Below are positions 7,946 to 15,710 of a stretch of 64,000 nt of DNA, in pieces. Both the position numbers and the translations under genes were made by a program. The stretch's first letter is position 1. Every line of letters begins with the position of its first letter. The notes under the pieces were generated by a model. The model did not search any database, was not told the origin of the DNA, and saw only the letters and a list, made by a program, of their open reading frames with translations. Source of the DNA: Salinicoccus roseus (GTDB lineage Bacteria; Bacillota; Bacilli; Staphylococcales; Salinicoccaceae); the NCBI RefSeq assembly GCF_003814515.1, contig NZ_RKQJ01000003.1:248001-312000 (forward strand), given 5' to 3'.

Positions 7946-8785
7946 TCATTTGGCACTTCGTGCCTGGGTGAAACGGTCAATGATGATGGCCAGGATGACG
8001 ATGCTGAGTCCGGCAACGAATCCGGTACCGACGTCTGCACGCTGTAGTGCACTCAATACATCCCTTCCAAGTCCTGGAGCCCCGATCATGGAGGCGATGA
8101 CCACCATGGATAGTGCAAGCATGATCGTCTGGTTTATCCCCTGCATTATAGTAGGCTGGGCGAGCGGCATTTGAACCTTCAACAGCTTCTGCATCGCTGT
8201 CGTTCCGAATGCATCACTTGCTTCAGTCAATTCAGGGTCGATCTGCCGGATGCCCAAGTTCGTCAATCTGATTGTCGGCGGTGCAGAGAAGATGAATGAA
8301 GCGAACACGCCCGGCACCATGCCGATACCGAAGAATGCAACTGCAGGTATCAGGTATACGAATGCAGGCATTGTCTGCATAAAGTCCAGAATAGGCTTCA
8401 TGACCGCTTCAAAACGATCGTTCCGGGACATCAATATCCCAAGCGGAACCCCGAGTACTACTGAAATCAGCGCACTGATCAGAACCAGTGTCAATGTGCT
8501 CAGCATGTTGGCCCAGAGTTCCTGGTCATATATGAACAGAAGACCGAGAGCGACAAGTATGGGTGCAGTAATCGTCCGCTTCATGAAGAAGAAGGTAAGC
8601 ACCATTACAGCGAGTATGAATATGACTGGAGGAATCGCCGTCAGTATGTCGATGATGAAATTCATCACGGAACTGAGTCCAACCTCGATCGGATCGAATA
8701 TGAACTGGAATGTATCCGTCAGCCAGGAAACGAAATCCGAAACCCAATCATCCACCGGGAAATTAGGCATCAAGTTCTCAATCAT
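7946..8785 (-). CDS. opuAB: Glycine betaine ABC permease OpuAB
   Basis: A 279-residue inner-membrane permease of the OpuA/ProW type with a short amphipathic N-terminus and about seven hydrophobic segments. The ATPase-contact loop is visible in TEASDAFGTTAMQKLLKVQMPLAQP near residues 185-208. The ATG at 8785 overlaps the ATPase stop by eight bases and has GGGAG just upstream, so translation is coupled. The longer open frame to 8830 lies inside opuAA. It pairs with OpuAA and OpuAC to import glycine betaine. Confidence 0.92.
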   Translation of the reverse strand: MIENLMPNFPVDDWVSDFVSWLTDTFQFIFDPIEVGLSSVMNFIIDILTAIPPVIFILAVMVLTFFFMKRTITAPILVALGLLFIYDQELWANMLSTLTLVLISALISVVLGVPLGILMSRNDRFEAVMKPILDFMQTMPAFVYLIPAVAFFGIGMVPGVFASFIFSAPPTIRLTNLGIRQIDPELTEASDAFGTTAMQKLLKVQMPLAQPTIMQGINQTIMLALSMVVIASMIGAPGLGRDVLSALQRADVGTGFVAGLSIVILAIIIDRFTQARSAK

Positions 8786-9815
8786 CAGCTCCCACCCCAC
8801 TTCCTTCAGCCAATACTTTGTAGACGGCACGGGAACTTAAAGTGCCGACGACCTTATCATCCTCTTTAACTGCAATGACTTCTGCACCCTCTTTGAAGTA
8901 ATTGAAGGATTCAGTAAGCAGTTCGTGGGATTCTATCGCATCTTCAGGGCTGTATGCAGCAGCATCGCCCGTCGTATCCATCAGATGCTTGATCCGCAAT
9001 ACTTTCGCATGATTTATGTCCTTGACGAAGGACCTGACGTAATCATCCGCCGGCGATGTGATGATATCCACCGGTGTACCGATCTGGGCGATTTCCCCAT
9101 CCTTCATCAGAGCGATCTTGTCCCCGATGTTGAGTGCTTCGTCCAGGTCGTGGGTGATGAAGATGATCGTCTTCTTCATATCCTTCTGTATATGTACGAG
9201 CTCCTGCTGCATTTCTTTTCTGATCAGGGGATCCAATGCTGAAAAGGCTTCATCCATCAAGAGGATGTCCGTGTCATTCGCAAGCGCACGGGCAAGACCG
9301 ACACGCTGCTGCATCCCCCCTGATAATTGTGAAGGATATTGATGCTCGTATCCGTCGAGGCCGACCAGTGAAAGTGCCGACTGTGCTTTTTCAAGACGCT
9401 CCGATTTCGGAACATCCTTGACTTCCAGCCCGAATGCCGCATTTTCCAGTACAGTCTTGAAGGGAAAGAGTGCGAAATTCTGGAAGACCATGCTGAAATT
9501 CTTTCTCCTGAATTCCCTCAATTCCTCTTTGCCCATTTCCGATACATTCTGACCATGTATGGTGATGGTTCCTGTGGAGGGCTCTATCAAACGGTTGATC
9601 AATCTGATGAGCGTGGATTTCCCACTTCCGGAGAGTCCCATGACGACGAAGACTTCCCCTTCATCGATCGAGAAATCCACTGATTTTACAGCCACCGTCG
9701 AGCCTGTTTCTGACAGTATCTCTGTCTTGGACTTTCCTTCCTCAAGCAGGTTCTTTACTTTGTCATCATATTGTCCAAACACTTTGGTCATATTTGATAC
9801 TTCAATTACACTCAA
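8778..9815 (-). CDS. opuAA: Glycine betaine ABC ATPase OpuAA, short CBS region
   Basis: A 345-residue ATPase with Walker A GLSGSGKST (60-68), signature LSGGM (164-168), Walker B LLMDEA (185-190) and the switch His in FITHD. The first 45 residues (KVFGQYDDK...LLEEGKSK) are characteristic of OpuA/ProV ATPases. The C-terminal region, about 270-340, has room for only one clear CBS-like unit, whereas OpuAA proteins usually run to about 400-420 residues with tandem CBS domains. The start appears to be TTG at 9815, after CAGGGATG. It leads the opuA operon. Confidence 0.9.
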   Translation of the reverse strand: MSVIEVSNMTKVFGQYDDKVKNLLEEGKSKTEILSETGSTVAVKSVDFSIDEGEVFVVMGLSGSGKSTLIRLINRLIEPSTGTITIHGQNVSEMGKEELREFRRKNFSMVFQNFALFPFKTVLENAAFGLEVKDVPKSERLEKAQSALSLVGLDGYEHQYPSQLSGGMQQRVGLARALANDTDILLMDEAFSALDPLIRKEMQQELVHIQKDMKKTIIFITHDLDEALNIGDKIALMKDGEIAQIGTPVDIITSPADDYVRSFVKDINHAKVLRIKHLMDTTGDAAAYSPEDAIESHELLTESFNYFKEGAEVIAVKEDDKVVGTLSSRAVYKVLAEGSGVGADD

Positions 9816-9880
9816 AAGTCATCCCTGCTTTCTCTTTATTAATCTGTTTCCTGAAGTTATGTATTCCATAAATGAATAAC

Positions 9881-9906
9881 TATGGTTCGAAGTTACTTCA
9901 ACCATA
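9881..9906. promoter_or_regulatory. Imperfect palindrome upstream of opuA
   Basis: Arms TATGGTT..GAAGT and ACTTC..AACCATA pair around a central T with one bulged base. It lies in the opuA 5' region downstream of a minus-strand TTGACA at about 9927-9932, the position expected of a repressor site. Confidence 0.45.
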
Positions 9907-10027
9907 TAAGCGTACCATTTATTTCATAAAAATGTCAAAGCTGCTTCCAATATGAAAGTTACAAACTTATTGTAATCATATACTTTTTGGACTCTTCCCC
10001 CCTCAAATGATTCCAGCGGAAAAGATA

Positions 10028-10053
10028 AATCTCCATCACTATTGATGGAGATT
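10028..10053 (-). terminator. Terminator of the lobe-swapped binding-protein gene
   Basis: An 11-bp stem with loop CTAT lies ten bases past the stop codon; on the minus strand it is followed by a T-rich tail. Confidence 0.75.
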
Positions 10054-10062
10054 GCTTCATCC

Positions 10063-10971
10063 CTATTCCTTCGGTTCCAGATCTTCAATGGAATCGATAT
10101 CCATGTATTCAGGCACTACGAACCCGTTCTGGGCACCGACCAAGTTTTCACCCAGGTCGACAAATTCACCTTCGTAGTCTTCATAAAGGTGGCCTTGAGT
10201 TGAAGGCAGCCATGGTGAAATCGTGGCGTCTGCGCTGCCGCTCGCGATGCTTTCAAACAGTATCGCAGGGTCGACTTCCGTTACTGCTATATCATATCCC
10301 AGGTCGATGAATACCTGTTCGATGACTGCTGCTGCAGCTTTTTCTGATTCCCAAGGCATTGAAGCAAGTTCGATTTCCTTGCCATCGACTTCCTCGACAC
10401 CTTCAGTCCACTCATCTACCTTATCCTGATTATCCTCCAGCCATGAAGCCGCTGCAGTTTCAAAGTCGGATTCCTCTGCATCAAACATGACCTGTTCCAA
10501 GTCTTCAATTTCCCAGTTGAAGTTATCAAGCAGCTGATATGCATTCGGCATATCCTCCTCAAGGCCGAGGCGTGTGAGCGTATGTACTGATTCCACTTCC
10601 CCCATTTCAGCCTTCGGATCATCGAGCATCTTCAGATCGTATTGGATGAATTTATGGTGCGGCGTCCATCCCGTAACGACAATCGGATCCTCGTTTTCGA
10701 TGGCATCCTGAAGCTCGGCCATCATGCCGGCGGTCGAGCTTTCCTGAAGTTCCCATCCCTCAAGGTTATCGTATGCCTCGAGTGTGTTATGGGCCGATTC
10801 AGTTATCCCTGCACCCGGTTCAATGCCAGTAATGGTATACTCCATTTCTTCACTGTAATTTCCACTTTCCCCATTCCCTGCCGACTCATCCTCAGCTCCA
10901 TCATTGCCGCATGCAGCAAGGAAAATAATCGATGAAATGCCGACCGTCATAAGGCTCTTAAATGATTTCAT
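10063..10971 (-). CDS. Glycine betaine-binding lipoprotein, lobe-swapped form
   Basis: A 302-residue lipoprotein (lipobox LAAC, Cys21) homologous to OpuAC but circularly permuted. The TGIEPGAG...VVTGWTPHHKF...WLEDNQDKVDEW block comes first (about 45-195) and the MPWESEKA...SPWLPSTQGHLYEDY...VVPEYMDIDSI block last (about 205-300). In the neighbouring OpuAC these two blocks are in the opposite order. Both arrangements are known in betaine-binding proteins. The gene stands alone, with its own terminator, directly upstream of the opuA operon, so it could feed the OpuAA-OpuAB channel with another ligand or affinity. AAAGGTG precedes the ATG. Confidence 0.9.
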   Translation of the reverse strand: MKSFKSLMTVGISSIIFLAACGNDGAEDESAGNGESGNYSEEMEYTITGIEPGAGITESAHNTLEAYDNLEGWELQESSTAGMMAELQDAIENEDPIVVTGWTPHHKFIQYDLKMLDDPKAEMGEVESVHTLTRLGLEEDMPNAYQLLDNFNWEIEDLEQVMFDAEESDFETAAASWLEDNQDKVDEWTEGVEEVDGKEIELASMPWESEKAAAAVIEQVFIDLGYDIAVTEVDPAILFESIASGSADATISPWLPSTQGHLYEDYEGEFVDLGENLVGAQNGFVVPEYMDIDSIEDLEPKE

Positions 10972-11102
10972 ACATTACAACACCTTTCCTGAAATAATGG
11001 AATTTTTTAAATTTGACATTAATAAAGGTTAACATAGATGGGAGATATTTCAATGCGGCCTGGAAAGCCCATATTATTAAGTCTTCCATATATCTTCGCC
11101 AT

Positions 11103-11120
11103 AATTGACGTGCGTCAATT
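11103..11120. promoter_or_regulatory. Perfect palindrome between binding protein and HMA gene
   Basis: AATTGACG-TG-CGTCAATT is a perfect 8-bp inverted repeat that contains a TTGACG -35-like box on both strands. It sits between two divergent genes and could be a shared operator or promoter element. Confidence 0.45.
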
Positions 11121-11190
11121 TTTATTTTCCTCTTCTGTCCCATAATAGTAAGTGAGATAGGAAGACACTACTAAGGAGAGGAAGAACATT

Positions 11191-11409
11191 ATGAAGACGA
11201 ATCTGAAGACGGAAACATTCACCTGCCCGAGCTGCATCAAGAAGATTGAAGGCACATTGAATAGGAGTGATGGTGTGGACACGGCGAAGGTGCTGTTCAA
11301 CTCCAGCAAAGTCAAAGTGGAACACGACGAGAACAAGATCAGCCCTGATGAAATCAGGGGACTCATCGAAAAACTCGGCTACGAAGTCGAAAGCGTCAAA
11401 TCGAGCTAA
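11191..11409 (+). CDS. CopZ-like heavy-metal-binding (HMA) protein
   Basis: A 72-residue cytosolic HMA-fold protein. The metal-binding loop is TCPSCIKKIE (CxxC at about residues 12-15) and the rest follows the beta-alpha-beta-beta-alpha-beta pattern, ending IEKLGYEVESVKSS. Such proteins carry Cu(I) or other soft metals to a P1B-ATPase, and the ATPase at 15916-17811 lacks an HMA domain of its own. RBS AAGGAGAGG. The last 60-72 bases of this gene are repeated at 14081-14140 and 15711-15788. Metal identity is not determined. Confidence 0.88.
   Translation: MKTNLKTETFTCPSCIKKIEGTLNRSDGVDTAKVLFNSSKVKVEHDENKISPDEIRGLIEKLGYEVESVKSS
11336..11409 (+). repeat. HMA gene tail, copy 1 (intact gene)
   Basis: The 3' end of the intact HMA gene is the reference for two further partial copies. 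It shares 66 of 72 positions with copy 3. Confidence 0.85.
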
Positions 11410-11424
11410 TAATCCATGTCAACC

Positions 11425-11462
11425 AAGTAAAAGGGAGTGTAGAAACTCCCTTTTACTTTTTG
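11425..11462 (+). terminator. Terminator of the HMA gene
   Basis: A 14-bp stem with loop GTAGA is followed by a TTTTTGG tail, sixteen bases past the stop. Confidence 0.9.
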
Positions 11463-11558
11463 GTTCGATGCGCATTCTGGTTTATGAAGAAGAAGTTTGA
11501 GAAGATTACAGTGAGTAAAGTCCTTCACCAGGACAGATCATTAAAATGAAGTGTTCAA

Positions 11559-12075
11559 ATGAAAGGTTGGCAATTCACTAAAACGCATGAACCGTTGAAA
11601 TTGGTCGAAAAGGAAAATCCGAAAGCTGAGAAAGACCATGTAGTCATCAAAACAGGGACTGTAGGCCTCTGCCACTCTGATGTGGGCACGATGGAAGATG
11701 AAGGTTGGATGTCTCTAATGAATGCTCCAGTCATCATGGCGCACGAGAACGCCGGAATCATCATCGAAGTCGGTGAAGGTGTCACGGATTTCAAGGAAGG
11801 AGACCGTGTAGCCATTTGCCCGACCGGCCCATCAGGCTTGGCACACGGTTACGCATATGACGGCGGCTTCGGCCACAGATGCCGGCATGACTTCCTACCA
11901 TGCACTCTTCAACAGAGACAAGGCGGAAAAGGGCATGAAAATTGCACTGATCGGCATTGGCGGGCTCTCCCTTAAACTCCCTGATATCACCTTCGATGAA
12001 ATTCCTGAAGGAATCAATAGACTCCACCGCGGTGAAGTCCAAGGACGCCTGGTCGCCGTATACGATGAATCTTAA
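11559..12075 (+). pseudogene. Zinc alcohol dehydrogenase, internally deleted
   Basis: The first about 105 codons match the catalytic domain of an AdhA-type zinc alcohol dehydrogenase: CHSDVG, the GHE motif altered to AHENAG, and GDRVAICP. After AYDGGFG the frame breaks; the following text resumes in another frame with AATDAGMTSYHALF, reaches GIGGL of the Rossmann fold, then jumps to the extreme C-terminus (IPEGINRLHRGEVQGRLV). Two deletions, one with a frameshift, therefore removed most of the cofactor domain. The zinc-site GHE change supports loss of function. Confidence 0.8.
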
Positions 12076-12086
12076 TCACATGCTTG

Positions 12087-12116
12087 AAACCGGACAGGTC
12101 GTCCGGTTTCTTTTTT
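12087..12116 (+). terminator. Terminator, CCGGAC-type copy 1
   Basis: Stem AAACCGGAC/GTCCGGTTT with loop AGGTC precedes a run of Ts. Near-identical hairpins recur at 14155 and 15803. Confidence 0.85.
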
Positions 12117-12238
12117 ATATACTTCATTTGATTGAAGTCTCCTAAAAACAGCAAAAAATGCGCTTTCTCGATTCTTCCACTGTTAATTTAAAGCTTAATC
12201 CATGTGTGATAGCCTAGATGGAAAGGAGTGGTTATCTT

Positions 12239-12661
12239 ATGGAGATTACCGTAAAAAGATGTACAGGATTACTTGGTGCCCTCACGCCCATCCCTCTAGA
12301 GTTTAATGGGGATATGATGACCTCGCTTTCTGGTTTTCAGGAGAAAGTCGTATCAATTCCGGAGTCAGAGGGAACTTTGAAATATGTGGAGTCGCTGAAT
12401 CGAAGTGACCAGGTTCATGTGAGACAAGGGGATGTCATTACGATAAGAAGAACCGCTTTGAGCAAGGTGACACATTTACTTTTTGTCATCACACTCCTTT
12501 ATTTCCTTTCAGCCAATATTTATATCCTCGTCACTGGTGCGCCTTATGACCATGAATGGGCAAGGCTACTGGGGTTGTTGCTGGCCATTGCCTTCATTGT
12601 TGTTGGCATCACTTCCCTCTTCTTCAATACGTATAGGCTGGTTGTCGAGAAAAGATCATAG
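12239..12661 (+). CDS. Small membrane protein, unknown function
   Basis: A 140-residue protein with a soluble, beta-rich looking N-terminal part (about 1-75) and two transmembrane helices near 82-100 and 110-132, ending in a basic tail. The ATG at 12239 follows AAGGAG at ten bases. I do not recognise a family. It lies alone, after the broken alcohol dehydrogenase and before an AraC regulator, in the AT-rich accessory patch. Confidence 0.6.
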   Translation: MEITVKRCTGLLGALTPIPLEFNGDMMTSLSGFQEKVVSIPESEGTLKYVESLNRSDQVHVRQGDVITIRRTALSKVTHLLFVITLLYFLSANIYILVTGAPYDHEWARLLGLLLAIAFIVVGITSLFFNTYRLVVEKRS

Positions 12662-13042
12662 ACGGTAAATGCATAGAAAAGTAATGTCTCATCAGTAAGG
12701 CGAGTAAATCATGAATAAGAACCTATACTATTTCTTATTAATCATTTTAAGCCTCAGTATCTTGAGTTAGGGAGCGTACTCTATAGAAAATGACCCCAAC
12801 TTCCATTCTTCAATATGGTTCAGTGCAGATCGGATTTCACTGTCTACAATGCTTTTTATGAGTTCAAAATCTCAATAGTAAGGAATTTACAGATAAGAGT
12901 CTTTCATGAAAACTTGAAAAGCTTATACCCATCGAAACTGTTTTACCTAATTTTCGCAAATAATTAATTTATGATATAAACAGCAAGATTTATCAAAAAA
13001 TACACTTCTCAACTTGTTATGATTAATACATAGAGGAGTGAC
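12662..13042. other. AT-rich intergenic stretch
   Basis: No intact gene is seen. It contains a 19-codon hydrophobic ORF (12711-12770) and, near the right end, the start signals of the AraC gene. Confidence 0.4.
12711..12770 (+). pseudogene. Possible truncated signal-peptide ORF
   Basis: The 19-residue product MNKNLYYFLLIILSLSILS looks like the first half of a signal peptide, with AAGGCGAG upstream, and then stops. It may be the 5' stub of a lost secreted or lipoprotein gene, or a chance ORF. Confidence 0.25.
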
Positions 13043-13927
13043 ATGATGGTAAACAATCTACTCATACAAGAATTAATAAAGTTTATCGAAGATAATCTTG
13101 ATATGGAGCTCTCACAATCCGTTCTGGAAGAAAAATCAGGGTACTCCAAATATCATCTGCACAGGATTTTTAAATCTGAAGTAGGGATGTCACCATCGGA
13201 ATACATCAGAAACAGGAGAATGGCTACCTCATCTGTGCTATTACTTTATACAGAAGTTGATATTCTTGATATTGCTTTGGGCTTTCAGTTTAATTCACAG
13301 GAAGCATTTAGTCGTGCGTTTAAAAACGTATACAGTCTATCACCTGGAAAGTACAGGAAACTAATGTCCAAAATGATTATTAAAAAAGGAGCGTCAGAGA
13401 TGGAAAAAGAAAGTAATATAAAGGGATGGATGCTAAGTGGGACGCATCCACATAATTACGAAATGGGTATCGATAAGAAAGTATTCCACCAAGGTCAATC
13501 AGCTGGCTATTTACAATCCAAAACTGCTGCAAATGAAAATGAATTCGCAACGATGATGCAAATGTTTAAAGCTGACCAGTTTAAAGGAAAAAGACTGAAA
13601 CTATCAAGCTTCATCAAAGCCGAAAACGTAGAAAACTACTGTGGAATGTGGATGCGTGTTGATGATTCTTTAGGAGATGTACTTCAATTCGATAATATGA
13701 GCGACAGACCCATTACTTCTACAACTGATTGGAACTACTATTCGATAGTACTGGATGTTCCTGAAAGCAGTGGCTCCGTTTCTTTTGGAATTTTACTAGC
13801 GGGAAAAGGAAAAGTCTGGGCAGATGAGTTTCAATTTTCCATCGTTGATGTCTCTACCCCAACTACGAATATGGATTTAAGTCATACAATATTAGAAGCA
13901 CCGACTAATTTATCTTTTGAAGATTAG
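13043..13927 (+). CDS. AraC family regulator with C-terminal sensor-like domain
   Basis: A 294-residue protein. Residues about 8-110 hold the two AraC helix-turn-helix motifs (SGYSKYHLHRIFKSEVGMSPSEYIRNRR; ILDIALGFQFNSQEAFSRAFKN), so the DNA-binding domain is N-terminal, the reverse of classical AraC. The C-terminal part (about 125-280) reads like a beta-sandwich (WMRVDD, NYYSIVLDVPESSGSVSFGILLAG, KVWADEFQF). GAGGAG precedes ATGATG. A tiny secreted-peptide ORF follows after eleven bases. The ligand and target are unknown. Confidence 0.8.
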   Translation: MMVNNLLIQELIKFIEDNLDMELSQSVLEEKSGYSKYHLHRIFKSEVGMSPSEYIRNRRMATSSVLLLYTEVDILDIALGFQFNSQEAFSRAFKNVYSLSPGKYRKLMSKMIIKKGASEMEKESNIKGWMLSGTHPHNYEMGIDKKVFHQGQSAGYLQSKTAANENEFATMMQMFKADQFKGKRLKLSSFIKAENVENYCGMWMRVDDSLGDVLQFDNMSDRPITSTTDWNYYSIVLDVPESSGSVSFGILLAGKGKVWADEFQFSIVDVSTPTTNMDLSHTILEAPTNLSFED

Positions 13928-13938
13928 GAGGCAAAAAG

Positions 13939-14037
13939 TTGTTAAAAAAATTTATGGTATTAACTCTATCCATCATGAACACACTTACGATCTTATTAGG
14001 GTTAGGCCCTGTGTTTGGAGAAGATGAAAACAAATAG
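13939..14037 (+). CDS. Small secreted or membrane peptide after AraC gene
   Basis: A 32-codon ORF starting with TTG, eleven bases after the AraC stop and preceded by TTAGGAGG. The product has a Lys-Lys N-terminus, a hydrophobic core (about residues 5-23) and a short acidic tail GEDENK. It could be a secreted signalling peptide or membrane micropeptide co-transcribed with the regulator. Alternatively it is the 5' stub of a deleted gene, because a partial HMA gene tail follows 44 bases later. Confidence 0.45.
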   Translation: MLKKFMVLTLSIMNTLTILLGLGPVFGEDENK

Positions 14038-14080
14038 CTTGGATTATTGTAGAACTATGTGAATTTAACAAATCAATTCT

Positions 14081-14140
14081 GTTAAGAAAATTGAAATCGA
14101 AAAACTCGGCTACGAAGTTGAAAGCGTCAAATTAAGCTAG
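14081..14140 (+). repeat. HMA gene tail, copy 2 (fragment)
   Basis: The segment from 14096 reads IEKLGYEVESVKLS then stop and matches the intact HMA gene 3' end almost base for base. The preceding KKIE codons may come from the CxxC region (CIKKIE), implying an internal deletion. Confidence 0.8.
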
Positions 14141-14154
14141 AAACTCACGTCAGA

Positions 14155-14178
14155 GACCGGACAGGATGTCCGGTTTTT
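14155..14178 (+). terminator. Terminator, CCGGAC-type copy 2
   Basis: Stem ACCGGAC/GTCCGGT with loop AGGAT, then six Ts. It follows HMA tail copy 2. Confidence 0.8.
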
Positions 14179-14253
14179 TGTTTACCACTAACTTAAGACC
14201 AATTTTGATTCACATAAATAAGAGAGACTCTATCACAAATATATACATTAAAT

Positions 14254-14327
14254 AGCCCTAGACATTTGTTATGCATAATTCATAGACTTTCATAGTATAA
14301 TTTCTGTTTAACTTCGGTCTAGGGGCT
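14254..14327. repeat. Long-range inverted repeat
   Basis: Arms AGCCCTAGAC (14254-14263) and GTCTAGGGGCT (14317-14327) pair with one bulged base across about 53 bases that contain TATAAT. It could be a structured leader or the relic of a mobile-element end. Confidence 0.3.
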
Positions 14328-14461
14328 CTGCAGTTGAGAAGACCAAGGAAAGTATCAATTACTTCTAAATTAACCCATATAATTATTTTAAAATTAATCC
14401 CAATATTTTCTAAAATTAGAGTATACTATATGTAACTATACACACAATATGAAAGTAGGTT

Positions 14462-15697
14462 ATGTTATTGAAGAGACTTTTGATGCTAGTGATGATCTCC
14501 CTGTTCCTCGTTGCGTGTGGAAATGAAGAAGTAACCACGGAAGATGTGGGCGATGCTAATGCCAGTGAAACTTCTGAAGAAACAGCAAAACTTAAAGAAG
14601 AAAACGAAGAGCTAAAACGTAAAAAATTAGAAAAGGAAAATGAAGAGTTACGTAAAGAACTTGAAGAACAGAAAGAATCGGAGGATGAAGAAAACGATAA
14701 GGAAGATAGATCAAACTCCTCCAAAGATGCACAAGAATCTGAAACCGCTTCAAAAGATTCAGATGACAATCCTTCGTTAAGTGAAAATAGAGCAGCCCTT
14801 GATTTCGATATCAACTCCTCCGAGGTGAAATCCCAGCTAATCGGAACCACTACTGGTAATGCGGATGGGACGTTTGCACAAGATGCAATTATCCCAGGAA
14901 TGTCACAAACAGAAGTGGAAGAAAAATATGGCCCTTACGATTTTACACTCTATACTAGCGGGGCTTCTCCTGCATTCTATGGAAACTTGGCAGTAGTATA
15001 TGAACACCTTGTTCCATTCGGGCCAGGTAATGATGGGTCAGATAATACGATTGATCCAGACTATAATTATGTAGATTCTGTTTACTATTATGCAGGCATC
15101 CCAGAAGAGGACCTGTATAAAGCATTAGGGGAACCAGAAGGTTACGATGATGGGTCTAAGACACATAATGGGCTTCCGTACTACAATTATGAAGGAGAGG
15201 GCGAGGATGGCCGATATTATATTACAGGAGCTACTACTATTGGTACGCCCAACGGTAAAGTAATCGGTACAGTTAAACGCAGTCTATTTGATGAAAATCC
15301 TCATGCTGAAGATGAGGAATCTGAAGAAATTAGTGCTGATGACTTTATAACATATGAAACCCTCATCAATGAGTATCTATATCGACTGGCCGCCTACTAC
15401 AATTACACTTTAAATGATGAGGAAGATGATATTTTCTATTACCTTAGAGAAGGAACCCCGGCTTATGATAAAATCACCTCAAATAAATCAAGTGGAGATT
15501 ATAAAGACCATACGACCTATGAGGTAACTTTAAATGATGTCAATGATCTGGGAGATGGCACAGTAGAATTAGACGTATCTAGAGTTTACTCACATGCCAA
15601 TTCAAACGGCAAAAGAATTTCAAATGTCAATTACATTATGAATAAGGAAACCTTTGCAATCATTGACTACGCACAAATAAGTGATGCCAGCTATTAA
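14462..15697 (+). CDS. Large acidic lipoprotein with coiled-coil region
   Basis: A 411-residue secreted lipoprotein: signal peptide with lipobox LVAC (Cys about 19), a Glu/Lys coiled coil (about 40-75), a Ser/Asp/Glu-rich linker, then a folded domain with IIPGMSQTEVEEKYGPYDF, like the SmpA-type GMSxxEVxxxYGxPD repeat, found again near LYKALGEPEGYDD. A Tyr-rich C-terminal domain follows. The translation start could be ATG at 14462 or TTG at 14468; the latter has better spacing to GTAGG. It sits in the AT-rich accessory patch, directly before HMA tail copy 3. Function unknown. Confidence 0.65.
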   Translation: MLLKRLLMLVMISLFLVACGNEEVTTEDVGDANASETSEETAKLKEENEELKRKKLEKENEELRKELEEQKESEDEENDKEDRSNSSKDAQESETASKDSDDNPSLSENRAALDFDINSSEVKSQLIGTTTGNADGTFAQDAIIPGMSQTEVEEKYGPYDFTLYTSGASPAFYGNLAVVYEHLVPFGPGNDGSDNTIDPDYNYVDSVYYYAGIPEEDLYKALGEPEGYDDGSKTHNGLPYYNYEGEGEDGRYYITGATTIGTPNGKVIGTVKRSLFDENPHAEDEESEEISADDFITYETLINEYLYRLAAYYNYTLNDEEDDIFYYLREGTPAYDKITSNKSSGDYKDHTTYEVTLNDVNDLGDGTVELDVSRVYSHANSNGKRISNVNYIMNKETFAIIDYAQISDASY

Positions 15698-15710
15698 GTG
15701 CATATACAGG

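Larger units (their letters stand above)
14141..14461. other. AT-rich intergenic stretch
   Basis: It carries the second CCGGAC-type terminator, a long-range inverted repeat at 14254-14327 and AT-rich boxes near 14419 (TATACT) that may be the lipoprotein promoter. No gene is seen. Confidence 0.45.
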
